From: Oceanibacterium hippocampi
Lineage (GTDB): Bacteria; Pseudomonadota; Alphaproteobacteria; Sneathiellales; Sneathiellaceae
DNA: 64,000 nt
Direction: 5' to 3'
NCBI RefSeq assembly: GCF_900172325.1
Contig: NZ_FWFR01000001.1
Location: forward strand, 868,001 to 932,000
Shown here: positions 44,841 through 51,970 of the stretch, in pieces
How positions within the stretch are numbered: position 1 is the stretch's first letter
How the letters are laid out: each line of letters begins with the position of its first letter
Translations under genes and position numbers: made by a program
The notes under the pieces: generated by a model
What the model saw: only the letters and a program-made list of their open reading frames with translations
Told to the model about the DNA's origin: nothing
Database searches by the model: none

Positions 44841-44936
44841 GTCATCCTCCATTGAGCGATAACGTTGTTTCGGGACGGCCTCATTCGGCCCGTCCCCTCA
44901 CACTTCTCCGAAGCGGACCCCGTACGGGCGTCCGCC
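44841..44936 (-). promoter_or_regulatory. ROSE-like RNA thermometer in the hsp20 5' UTR
   Basis: Read on the minus strand the leader has three hairpins. Hairpin 1 (44935-44913) has GCGGAC/GTCCGC arms with an inner CCCGTACGGG. Hairpin 2 (44896-44872) pairs GGGACGGGCC with GGCCGTCCC with one bulged G. Hairpin 3 (44863-44841) pairs GTTATCGCTC with GAGGATGAC around an AATG loop; it contains TCGCT opposite the AGGA ribosome site, including the G-G mismatch and bulged C that define the ROSE motif (UYGCU/AGGA). At low temperature the Shine-Dalgarno would be closed; heating would open it. Confidence 0.75.
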
Positions 44937-44945
44937 TCGACCCCG

Positions 44946-44974
44946 ATGTGGGAAATGCCGTTTCGCCCGTCAAG
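44946..44974 (-). promoter_or_regulatory. Candidate RpoH-type heat shock promoter of hsp20
   Basis: On the minus strand CTTG (44974-44971) is followed after 18 bases by CCCACAT (44952-44946), close to the alphaproteobacterial RpoH pattern CTTG-N17/18-CYTATNT. Transcription would begin near 44938-44940, directly before hairpin 1 of the thermometer. Confidence 0.5.
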
Positions 44975-45001
44975 GGGGTGGCCGGGGCGGGCGAATCCGC
45001 A

Positions 45002-45042
45002 CCGGCGGTCCTTGTTGACCGCCGGACCGGCTCGGTTATAGT
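45002..45042 (+). promoter_or_regulatory. tRNA-Leu promoter overlapped by a perfect inverted repeat
   Basis: TTGACC (45015-45020) and TATAGT (45037-45042) are 16 bases apart, ending 10 bases before the tRNA. The -35 box is part of a perfect 9-bp inverted repeat, CCGGCGGTC (45002-45010) with GACCGCCGG (45017-45025). The same segment lies upstream of the divergent hsp20 promoter. Confidence 0.55.
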
Positions 45043-45052
45043 GCGCGGCCGT

Positions 45053-45139
45053 GCCCCTGTGGCGGAATTGGTAGACGCGGCAGACTCAAAATCTGTTGCC
45101 GGCAACGGCGTGCTGGTTCGAGTCCGGCCAGGGGCACCA
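45053..45139 (+). tRNA. tRNA-Leu (CAA)
   Basis: 87 bases with encoded CCA. Acceptor stem GCCCCTG pairs with CAGGGGC; anticodon arm GCAGA-CTCAAAA-TCTGT gives anticodon CAA (reads UUG); a long variable arm (TGCCGGCAACGGCG) marks a class II tRNA such as Leu; T-arm has GGTTCGAGTCC. UUG-reading tRNA-Leu would be little used in such a GC-rich genome. Confidence 0.96.
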
Positions 45140-45187
45140 TTCCCGACATCGCGATCCCGACAAGGCTTCCGGAGCGGCCCTCGGGCG

Positions 45188-46105
45188 CTAGCCGGTTGAA
45201 TCGATCGCGGCGAGCGCCCGGCGCAGGCGCGGTGCGGCGAAATCGAGGAAATGGCGCATCTTGAGCGGCATCTGCCCGCGCGCGGCATGGACGAGATGGA
45301 TCGGCGCGGGCGCGGGCTCGAAATCCTCCAGCACGATGCGGAGCAGGCCGGCCCGGACCGCCTCGGCCACCTGGTAATGGAGCAGCCGCGTCACGCCCGC
45401 GCCCCGTATCGCCGCCTCGGCGGCGGCTTCGGTTGTGGTGACCGACAGGCGCGGCGCGACCGGGATCTCCAGACGGCGGGGAGGCTCGGTCGAGCGGAAG
45501 CGCCAGACCGTGGAAAGCGACGCGACTTCCGCCGTCAGGCAGGGCAGTTCCGCGAGGTCGTCCGGGTGCCGCGGGTCGCCGTGGCCGGCAAGCAGGTCCG
45601 GGCTGGCGCAGATCACCGTGCGCACCGCGCCGACCCGTGTCGCGATTATCCCGCTGTCCGGCAGCTCGCCGATCCGGACCGCCATGTCGACGTTATCGTC
45701 GACAAGGTGGACGTTGCGGTCCGACAGCAGCAGACGGACGTTGATTTCGGGAAAAAGGGCCAGGAAGTCGGTGACCACCGGAAGAACATGCAGGCGGCCG
45801 AACTGGATAGGCGCGGTGAGTACGAGTTCGCCCTTCGGCGTAGTAAATTCACCCGCTGCCTCGCGTTCCGCGTCGTCGACCTGTTCGAGAATCCGGCGCG
45901 CGGCCGCGACGTAGCCGACCCCGGCGTCGGTCAGGCTGAGTTTCCGGGTCGTGCGGATCAGCAGACGCGTGCCGAGGCGGGCTTCGAGGTCGGAGATCTT
46001 CCGGCTGAGCGTCGGGACCGGGACCCGAAGCGCGCGGCCGGCGGCGGACAGGCTGCCTTTCTCGACAACCTCCAGCAGCATCGACATGGCTTCGAGCCGG
46101 TCCAT
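45188..46105 (-). CDS. LysR-family transcriptional regulator
   Basis: 305 residues: winged helix at the N-terminus (LLEVVEKGSLSAAGRALRVPVPTLSRKISDLEARLG) and a type-2 periplasmic-binding-like effector domain. Resembles the large LysR subgroup typically divergent from small oxidoreductase or hydrolase genes. It is divergent from the CMD-family gene, with an array of repeats between them, so it probably controls that gene and itself. Confidence 0.9.
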   Translation of the reverse strand: MDRLEAMSMLLEVVEKGSLSAAGRALRVPVPTLSRKISDLEARLGTRLLIRTTRKLSLTDAGVGYVAAARRILEQVDDAEREAAGEFTTPKGELVLTAPIQFGRLHVLPVVTDFLALFPEINVRLLLSDRNVHLVDDNVDMAVRIGELPDSGIIATRVGAVRTVICASPDLLAGHGDPRHPDDLAELPCLTAEVASLSTVWRFRSTEPPRRLEIPVAPRLSVTTTEAAAEAAIRGAGVTRLLHYQVAEAVRAGLLRIVLEDFEPAPAPIHLVHAARGQMPLKMRHFLDFAAPRLRRALAAIDSTG

Positions 46106-46116
46106 TCAATCTTTCC

Positions 46117-46164
46117 AAAATCTGGTAAGATGACTTACGATATTGCCAGATTTTTCTGCCAGAT
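46117..46164. promoter_or_regulatory. Nested inverted and direct repeats, probable LysR operator
   Basis: Outer inverted repeat AAAATCTGG (46117-46125) with CCAGATTTT (46146-46154), inner inverted repeat GTAAG (46125-46129) with CTTAC (46134-46138), and a direct repeat of TGCCAGAT at 46145 and 46158. The region is AT-rich against the GC-rich background and lies between the LysR gene and its divergent neighbour, as expected for activation and autoregulation sites. Confidence 0.6.
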
Positions 46165-46225
46165 GAAAATACCCATTCTTCTTCGTGACCGAGCCACACC
46201 GGCTCCCGCAGCGAAGGAGATTGCC

Positions 46226-46768
46226 ATGTCACGCATCGACATCCCCACCCGCGACGATGCCCCCGAAGCGTCCCAGCCCATTCTCGACGCCGTTCACAAG
46301 CAACTCGGCGTCGTGCCGAACCTGTTCCGTCTGATCGCCCTCAGCCCGGCGGCGCTGGCCGGTTACACCGCCTTCCAGGGCGCTCTGGGCAAGGCGCTGG
46401 ACGTCCGGACCCGTGAGCGGATCGCGCTCGCCGTCGCCCAGGCCAATGGCTGCGACTATTGCCTGTCGGCCCATACCTATCTCGGCCTCAACCTTGCGCG
46501 GCTGAGCCCGGTGGAAATCGCCCTCAACCGCAAGGGCGCGTCCGGGGACGCGAAGGCGAATGCCGCCGTGGCATTCGCCGTCAAGGTCGTCGCGCGCCGC
46601 GGCCACGTAAGCGAGGCGGACGTTGCCGCGGTCCGGGATGCCGGCTTCAGCGACGGACAGATCGTCGAGATCGTGGCGCTTGTCGCGGAGAACACCTTCA
46701 CGAACTTCCTCAACGAAGTTGCCAAGACCGAGATCGATTTCCCGGCTGTTCGGGCCGAGGCGGCCTGA
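46226..46768 (+). CDS. Carboxymuconolactone decarboxylase-family (AhpD-like) protein
   Basis: 180 residues. The AhpD-type CxxC with following His (CDYCLSAH; Cys76, Cys79, His83) marks a peroxidase-linked or thiol-disulfide role rather than the decarboxylase itself. ATG 46226 has GAAGGAGA upstream; the frame continues far upstream only as a shadow of the LysR gene. Divergent from the LysR regulator and followed by a DUF1348 gene. Confidence 0.9.
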   Translation: MSRIDIPTRDDAPEASQPILDAVHKQLGVVPNLFRLIALSPAALAGYTAFQGALGKALDVRTRERIALAVAQANGCDYCLSAHTYLGLNLARLSPVEIALNRKGASGDAKANAAVAFAVKVVARRGHVSEADVAAVRDAGFSDGQIVEIVALVAENTFTNFLNEVAKTEIDFPAVRAEAA

Positions 46769-46778
46769 CTCCGAGTGT

Positions 46779-46812
46779 GCCGAGGCACATCAGCCCCCTC
46801 CCGTGCCTCGGC
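46779..46812 (+). terminator. Inverted repeat between CMD and DUF1348 genes
   Basis: GCCGAGGCAC (46779-46788) is exactly complementary to GTGCCTCGGC (46803-46812) around a 14-base loop, 11 bases after the CMD stop. No T-run follows; it may be an attenuator or processing hairpin lowering expression of the DUF1348 gene. Confidence 0.4.
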
Positions 46813-46874
46813 TCATTCCGCCACATCAGCCGGCGCCGACAAGGTGCCGCTCAGCAATCAGAAGGAACCTGAAG

Positions 46875-47345
46875 ATGAACCAGAGTCGCCCGCCCTTGCC
46901 GCCCTTCACCGTCCGGACCGCCGTCGAGAAGGTCCGGCAAGGCGAGGACGGCTGGAACGGCCGCGATCCCGAGAAGGTCGCGCTCGCCTACACGATCGAC
47001 AGCACCTGGCGGAACCGCGCGGAGTTCGTGCAGGGCCGGGAGGCGATCATCGGCTTTCTCAGGCGCAAATGGGCGCGCGAGCTGGATTACCGGCTGATCA
47101 AGGAGATGTGGGCGTTTCACGAAAACCGGATCGCCGTCCGCTTTGCCTACGAATGGCACGACGACAGCGGCAACTGGTTCCGCTCCTACGGCAATGAGAA
47201 CTGGGAGTTCGACGAGCACGGCCTGATGCGCAGGCGCCTCGCCTGCATCAACGACCTGCCGATCCGCGAAAGCGATCGCCTCTACCACTGGCCTCTCGGC
47301 CGGCGACCCGACGATCACCCGGGCCTCAGCGAACTGGGCCTGTAA
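46875..47345 (+). CDS. DUF1348 / NTF2-like protein
   Basis: 156 residues of the DUF1348 family: [66 protein letters not shown] and CINDLPI. The fold is NTF2-like (cone-shaped pocket); function unknown. Start ATG 46875 with AAGGA 8-12 bases upstream. Probably under the divergent LysR together with the CMD gene, a pairing seen in other proteobacteria as far as I recall. Confidence 0.88.
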   Translation: MNQSRPPLPPFTVRTAVEKVRQGEDGWNGRDPEKVALAYTIDSTWRNRAEFVQGREAIIGFLRRKWARELDYRLIKEMWAFHENRIAVRFAYEWHDDSGNWFRSYGNENWEFDEHGLMRRRLACINDLPIRESDRLYHWPLGRRPDDHPGLSELGL

Positions 47346-47372
47346 CCGTCGTGCCTGATCGGGCCTGTCGCC

Positions 47373-48257
47373 TCAGCCCATCCGTTTGGAGGCGTAGGCG
47401 CCCGGCCCGGCGGGGAAGACGACGGTCTTGTTGCCGTTCAGGAAGACCCGGCGGTGGATGTGGGCGTGGATCGCCCGCGCCAGCACCTGGCTTTCCACGT
47501 CGCGGCCGAGCGAGACATAGTCGGCGGCGGACTGGGCGTGGGTGACGCGCACGGTGTCCTGCTCGATGATCGGCCCCTCGTCGAGATCGGCGGTGACATA
47601 GTGCGCCGTCGCGCCGATCAGCTTCACGCCACGCTCGTAGGCCTGCTTGTAGGGATTGGCGCCCTTGAAGCTCGGCAGGAAGGAATGGTGGATGTTGATG
47701 ATCCGCCCCGACATCCGCGTGCACATGTCGTCCGAGAGGACCTGCATGTAACGGGCGAGCACGATGAGTTCGGCCCCGATCTCCTCGACGACGGCCAGCT
47801 GACGGGCCTCGGCGGCGGCCTTGTTCTCCTTCGTCACGCGGATGTAGTGGAACGGGATGTCGTGGTTCACCACGACCTTCTGATAGTCCAGATGGTTCGA
47901 GATCACGGCAACGATGTCGATCGGGAGCGCGCCGATCCGCCAGCGATAGAGCAGGTCGTTCAGGCAGTGGCCGAAGCGCGAGACCATGAGCACGACCTTC
48001 ATCCGCGCGGCCTCGTCGTGGAAGCTGTAGTCCATCGACAGCGGCGCCGCGACCGCGGCGAAGCCCGCATCGAGATCCTCGAGCGTCCGGCCTTGCTCGC
48101 TCAGAAAGCTGATGCGCATGAAGAAGCGGCCGGTCTCGCGGTCGTCGAACTGCGTGCTGTCCGAAATGTTGCAGCCCTCGCGGGCCAGGTAGCCCGATAT
48201 CGCCGCGACCACGCCGCGTGTCGACAGACAGGTAACCGTCAGGGTGAAACTGTTCAT
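47373..48257 (-). CDS. purU: Formyltetrahydrofolate deformylase
   Basis: 294 residues: N-terminal ACT domain (~1-80, LTVTCLSTRGVVAAISGYLA) and a formyltransferase-type hydrolase domain with the Asn-His-Asp-related motif HHSFLPSFKGANPYKQA and GATAHYVTADLDEGPII. It hydrolyses 10-formyl-THF to formate and THF, balancing one-carbon pools. ATG 48257 (MNSFTLTV) is preceded by GGCGGA; 16 further codons upstream are less convincing. A folate cyclo-ligase gene lies 1.5 kb away. Confidence 0.93.
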   Translation of the reverse strand: MNSFTLTVTCLSTRGVVAAISGYLAREGCNISDSTQFDDRETGRFFMRISFLSEQGRTLEDLDAGFAAVAAPLSMDYSFHDEAARMKVVLMVSRFGHCLNDLLYRWRIGALPIDIVAVISNHLDYQKVVVNHDIPFHYIRVTKENKAAAEARQLAVVEEIGAELIVLARYMQVLSDDMCTRMSGRIINIHHSFLPSFKGANPYKQAYERGVKLIGATAHYVTADLDEGPIIEQDTVRVTHAQSAADYVSLGRDVESQVLARAIHAHIHRRVFLNGNKTVVFPAGPGAYASKRMG

Positions 48258-48423
48258 TCCGCCACGCACATCCTCGTTCACCGTCGCCCGCGCCGAGCCA
48301 GGCAACGGGCCTCCCCTCCGGACGGTTGGCGCCGGCCGGTCGCGCTACGGAACTAGGCGATTGGCGCGGTTGCCGCAAGCAATGTGTGACGAAGGCTGGC
48401 GCGCGGCGGGTGACGGGGCGGGG

Positions 48424-48792
48424 CTAGAGCGCCTTCAGGACGTCCTTCAGCACAACGGCCTGGTTGTGCTCGGTATCCTTCGCGCCGAAGAGCAGGGTCA
48501 TCCGCTTGCCGCCGCAGTCATCGAGCAGTTCCCGGAGCGTGTCGGTCTGCTCGTCCAGTTCCTCACGATAACGCTTCCGGAACTCGTCCCATCTCTCCGG
48601 ATCGTGTCCGAACCATTTCCGAAGCTTCGAAGAGGGCGCGATTTCCTTCGCCCAGCGGTCGATATCGGCCTCTTCCTTCGAGACGCCGCGTGGCCAGACC
48701 CGGTCGACCAGGACACGGTAGCCGTCCCTCCGGGAGGCGCCGTCGTAAATCCGCTTGATCGCGATCTCGGGCTTCGATTTTCCACTGCTCAT
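48424..48792 (-). CDS. DUF488 family protein
   Basis: 122 residues of the DUF488 type: IAIKRIYDGA, YRVLVDRVWPRGVSKEEADIDRWAKEIAPSSKLRKWFGHDPERWDEF and TLLFGAKDTEHNQA. The function is unknown. Start ATG 48792 overlaps the stop of the nsrR-like gene by 4 bases, so the two form a small coupled unit, placing this protein in an NO-responsive setting. Confidence 0.9.
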   Translation of the reverse strand: MSSGKSKPEIAIKRIYDGASRRDGYRVLVDRVWPRGVSKEEADIDRWAKEIAPSSKLRKWFGHDPERWDEFRKRYREELDEQTDTLRELLDDCGGKRMTLLFGAKDTEHNQAVVLKDVLKAL

Positions 48793-49223
48793 CCTGCCAG
48801 TTCCTCCAGCTTGTCGGTCCGTGCCGGATAGGCGCAATCGGCCAGCGTGCTGCGGTCGAGCTCGGCCAGGAAGATCTCGCGCGCGGCCGCGAGGCGGCCC
48901 TTCAGGCGGCAGTCAGGCGTCAGAACGCAGGCGCCGCCGTCGGCACGAAAACATTCGGCAAGCGCCTGGCGGTTCTCGAGCAGCCTGACGATCTCGCCGA
49001 TCGAAATGCCTTCCGGCGCGCGGGCGAGCCGGAAACCACCGCCCGACCCGCGCTGGGTGACAACGATGCCGGCGGCGCCCAGTTCCCGGATGACCTTGGT
49101 CAGGTGATGCCGAGAGATGCCGAATTCCCGGGCAATCTCGTCGGTGGTGAACAGGCGCCCCGGCTCGCCGGCGAGGCGCATCAGCGCGCGCAGTCCGAAA
49201 TCGGTGAAGGCGGTCAGGCGCAT
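48789..49223 (-). CDS. nsrR: Rrf2-family nitric oxide sensor, NsrR-like
   Basis: 144 residues with a winged helix (FTTDEIAREFGISRHHLTKVIRELG) and three cysteines Cys91, Cys99, Cys105 (ECFRADGGACVLTPDC) in the spacing used by NsrR to hold an iron-sulfur cluster. Asp8 (FTDFG), the fourth ligand in Streptomyces NsrR, is also present. NsrR represses NO-detoxification genes until NO destroys its cluster. ATG 49223 (MRLTAF) is the canonical Rrf2 start. Divergent from a truncated haemoglobin gene, the expected target. Confidence 0.88.
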   Translation of the reverse strand: MRLTAFTDFGLRALMRLAGEPGRLFTTDEIAREFGISRHHLTKVIRELGAAGIVVTQRGSGGGFRLARAPEGISIGEIVRLLENRQALAECFRADGGACVLTPDCRLKGRLAAAREIFLAELDRSTLADCAYPARTDKLEELAG

Positions 49224-49302
49224 CCCGGTCCCCTGATTAGCTGTTGGCGCGGCCAGTATCGCATGATAAATACGCATATAGAATACTTATTCAGAGGCGG
49301 AC
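49224..49302. promoter_or_regulatory. AT-rich divergent control region, nsrR / truncated haemoglobin
   Basis: 79 bases. The stretch 49263-49292 is strikingly AT-rich, with TAGAAT (49279-49284) as a possible -10 for the globin gene and a direct repeat AATAC at 49269-49273 and 49282-49286. I could not fit a classical NsrR palindrome, so the operator assignment rests on position. Confidence 0.4.
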
Positions 49303-49800
49303 ATGACTCCTGCTGAGAAAAGGGCGGCGGTCGCGGCCGAGATCGTCGAACGGACGGGAATCGACGAGGTGATGATCGATCGTCTGGTGCGCGCCTTCTA
49401 TGACAAGGTGCGCCAGGACCCGCTGATCGGGCCGGTCTTCGACGCGCGCATCGCCGAATGGGAGCCGCATCTGCAGACCATGTGCGAGTTCTGGTCGTCG
49501 GTGTCGCTGATGACCGGGCGCTATCATGGCCAGCCGATGGTCAAGCATATGCCGCTGCCGGTCGACGCCCGACATTTCGACCGCTGGCTCTCGCTGTTCG
49601 AGAAAACCGCCTTCGAGGTCTGTCCGCCGGAGGCGGCCGAGCATTTCCTGACAATTGCCCGTCGCATTGCGGCTAGTCTCGAACTCGGGATCGCGGGACA
49701 TAACGGGGTGATGCTGATGATGGGCGAACGGCTGCACCGGGCGGACGCGGATGTCGTTCTGCCGGCCGTCCCCGGCGAAGCGACAGGAACGACGATATGA
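49303..49800 (+). CDS. Group III truncated haemoglobin
   Basis: 165 residues. B10 Tyr33 (AFYDKV), the group III FW pair in CEFWSSV, proximal His82 in KHMPLPV and G8-type Trp95 (HFDRWLSLF) identify a group III truncated haemoglobin, a family linked to NO resistance and microaerobic life. ATG 49303 has AGAGGCGG just upstream. Divergent from the NsrR-like repressor, and overlapping the folate cyclo-ligase gene by 4 bases. Confidence 0.9.
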   Translation: MTPAEKRAAVAAEIVERTGIDEVMIDRLVRAFYDKVRQDPLIGPVFDARIAEWEPHLQTMCEFWSSVSLMTGRYHGQPMVKHMPLPVDARHFDRWLSLFEKTAFEVCPPEAAEHFLTIARRIAASLELGIAGHNGVMLMMGERLHRADADVVLPAVPGEATGTTI

Positions 49801-50501
49801 GTGTTGGCGACGACGACGAAGGTGCGGGGCAATTCGCGTCGCCGCCCTGTTTCATGCATGAGACCGATCCGGAATGGTCGGCACTCTCGGCTGCGGCCGG
49901 TTCCGGCCAGAGCGCCGACCTGAAACGCTGGCGGAAGGCGGAGCGGGAGCGGCTGATCGCCGAACGCATGGCGCTGACCGGCGATCTTCGCCGTCGTGCT
50001 GGCGATCGTCTCATGAACAATCTCGACAATGCCGTCGGCGAGGTCGAGGGCCTGACGGTGAGCACCTATTGGCCGTTTCGGGGCGAGCCGAACCTGCATC
50101 CGTTCATGAAGGATCTCGAGGATCGCGGCGCCCGCTGCGCGCTCCCGGTGGTTGTCGCAAAGGGCGAGCCGCTGATCTTCCGCCACTGGAAGACCGGAGA
50201 CGCACTCGACCGCGGGGTGTGGAACATCCCGATCCCGAAGGAGACCGCCGAGGTCGTCATTCCGGATATCGTCATAGCGCCGGTCGTCGGCTATGACCGC
50301 GCCTGCTACCGATTGGGCTATGGCGGCGGATTCTACGACCGCACCCTCGCGGCGATGCGGAAACGGCCCCGCGTGATCGGGGTCGGCTTCCGGCTTTCCG
50401 CGATCCCCACGATCTATCCGCAATGGTATGACATACCGATGGACGCCGTGGTGACCGAGGTCGAGATCGTTTCGCCTGTGGTCCCGGACGAGGCGCCGTG
50501 A
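49797..50501 (+). CDS. 5-Formyltetrahydrofolate cyclo-ligase-family protein
   Basis: 234 residues. The ATP-binding LGYGGGFYDRTL and IAPVVGYDRACYR match 5-formyl-THF cyclo-ligase, which makes 5,10-methenyl-THF from 5-formyl-THF. There is an N-terminal extension of ~40 residues, and the helix LKRWRKAERERLIAERM is where the usual K-x-x-x-R start lies. ATGA overlap with the globin and GTGA overlap with the MOSC gene make one tightly coupled unit. Confidence 0.88.
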   Translation: MSVGDDDEGAGQFASPPCFMHETDPEWSALSAAAGSGQSADLKRWRKAERERLIAERMALTGDLRRRAGDRLMNNLDNAVGEVEGLTVSTYWPFRGEPNLHPFMKDLEDRGARCALPVVVAKGEPLIFRHWKTGDALDRGVWNIPIPKETAEVVIPDIVIAPVVGYDRACYRLGYGGGFYDRTLAAMRKRPRVIGVGFRLSAIPTIYPQWYDIPMDAVVTEVEIVSPVVPDEAP

Positions 50502-51205
50502 CCCTCGCCGTTCGCGCCGTCCTTGTGGGCAAGGTCGCGCCGCTCGGCCGGCGCGGTGTGGCCAGCGGGATCTTCAAGCAGCCGGTCGGAGACAGCGTTC
50601 TCGTCACCCGCACGGGCCTTGCCGGCGACGCCCAGGGCGACACCGGCCGGCATGGCGGCCCGGAAAAGGCGGTGCATCACTATCCGTACGAGCATTACGC
50701 GCTCTGGCGGCGGGAGGCGCCCGGTCTTGCCGCGCTGCTCCCCCGCGAAGGCGCCTTCGGGGAGAATCTCTCGACCGAGGGACTGACCGAGGCGGATGTC
50801 TGCATCGGCGACGTCTACCGGCTCGGCACGGCGCTGGTCCAGCTTTCGCAGGGACGGCAGCCCTGCTGGCGGCTGAACGAGCGCTTCGGCGAACCGGCAA
50901 TGGCGCGGCGTGTCCAGGAGACTGGCCGGACCGGCTGGTACTACCGGGTTCTGGAAGAAGGGCGGGTCAGGGCGGGCGACCGGATGACGCTCGTCGAACG
51001 TCCGGCAGAAGGCTGGACCCTGCAGCGGATCATGGACGTGCTCTATCGGGATACCCTGAACCGGGAGGTGCTGGCCCGGCTCGTTGATATGCCGTTGCTG
51101 GCCGAGTCCTGGCGAAACCTCGCCCGCCGCCGCCTGGAACAGCAGGCCGTCGAGGACTGGTCGCCCCGCCTCGAAACGCCCGCGGCCGCGCGCGCCGAGC
51201 CATGA
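50498..51205 (+). CDS. MOSC-domain protein, YiiM-like
   Basis: 235 residues of the MOSC fold with the conserved Cys in RQPCWRLNERFG, the ligand that may hold molybdenum cofactor or sulfur, and DTGRHGGPEKAVHHYPYEHY near the N-terminus. YiiM relatives reduce N-hydroxylated compounds using molybdenum cofactor. GTG 50498 overlaps the cyclo-ligase stop by 4 bases, so it may belong to the same NO-responsive operon. Confidence 0.88.
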   Translation: MTLAVRAVLVGKVAPLGRRGVASGIFKQPVGDSVLVTRTGLAGDAQGDTGRHGGPEKAVHHYPYEHYALWRREAPGLAALLPREGAFGENLSTEGLTEADVCIGDVYRLGTALVQLSQGRQPCWRLNERFGEPAMARRVQETGRTGWYYRVLEEGRVRAGDRMTLVERPAEGWTLQRIMDVLYRDTLNREVLARLVDMPLLAESWRNLARRRLEQQAVEDWSPRLETPAAARAEP

Positions 51206-51447
51206 TCGTGAACCCAGTCCCGGCCGTCTCCATGGTCCGCCGCAGGGCCACTATGAAATTGACATCGGTTACGGGGTGACGCAAACAATGCGCGGGATGT
51301 CGCGCGCCCCGTGACGACGCCCGACAGGCGACCGGCTCACGTCATGGCCTTCGCCGGGATCCACCGGGCGATGCCGTTGCCTTCCGGCTTCGTCCCGCCG
51401 TCTGCACCGGCTGGTGCCGCCCTTCAACGACGCCAACGAGCTGCAGA
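51206..51447. other. Gap between the MOSC and MarR genes
   Basis: 242 bases with no convincing gene. Short frames here lack ribosome sites and familiar composition. It presumably holds the MarR-gene promoter, but no clear -35/-10 pair or palindrome was found. Confidence 0.4.
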
Positions 51448-51903
51448 ATGCCCTATCGAGCCCGCCCCGTCCGTATCGAGCACCAGGACCCCGTCTATGT
51501 GCTGGAGGAACAGATCGGCCATCTGCTCCGCCGGGCCCATCAGCGCGCGACGGCGGTCTTCCAGAGCACGATCGGCGAGGACAACCTGACGCCGACGCAA
51601 TATGCGGTGCTCAGCAAGCTCTATGCGCATGGCGAGTTGTCCCAGAATCATCTGGGGCGACTGACGGCGATGGATCCGGCGACGACGATGAACCTGATCC
51701 GCCGCTTGCGGGCGCGGGATCTCGTCGCCACCCGGCGCGATCCGGACGACGGCCGGCGGGTGCTGTTGCAGCTTACCGATAGCGGCGAAGACCTGTTCCT
51801 GCGTCACTACGGGAACGGCTTCGTGGTCAGCGAACGCATCCTCGAGCCGCTCGACGCGGCGGAACAGGCGACCCTGCTGGCGCTGCTCAAGAAACTCATC
51901 TGA
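51448..51903 (+). CDS. MarR-family transcriptional regulator
   Basis: 151 residues: winged helix (LTPTQYAVLSKLYAHGELSQNHLGRLTAMDPATTMNLIRRLRARDLVATRRDPDDGRR) flanked by dimerisation helices. No cysteine-based redox site is evident, so an aromatic or amide ligand is more likely. It converges on the catabolic operon (68 bases between stops). It could regulate that operon, as MarR proteins beside nicotinate or aromatic catabolic genes do, but the position proves nothing. Confidence 0.9.
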   Translation: MPYRARPVRIEHQDPVYVLEEQIGHLLRRAHQRATAVFQSTIGEDNLTPTQYAVLSKLYAHGELSQNHLGRLTAMDPATTMNLIRRLRARDLVATRRDPDDGRRVLLQLTDSGEDLFLRHYGNGFVVSERILEPLDAAEQATLLALLKKLI

Positions 51904-51970
51904 CCGCGACCCCTACGTACGACGTAACAGATGCCGTTCCGCCCCGATGTCCGGGATCGGCGACCGCCGG

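Noticed and set aside
51914-51926. Inverted repeat TACGT-ACG-ACGTA after the MarR gene as an operator or terminator
   Set aside because: Only 5 bp per arm and placed between two convergent stops, with no T-run; too weak to interpret.
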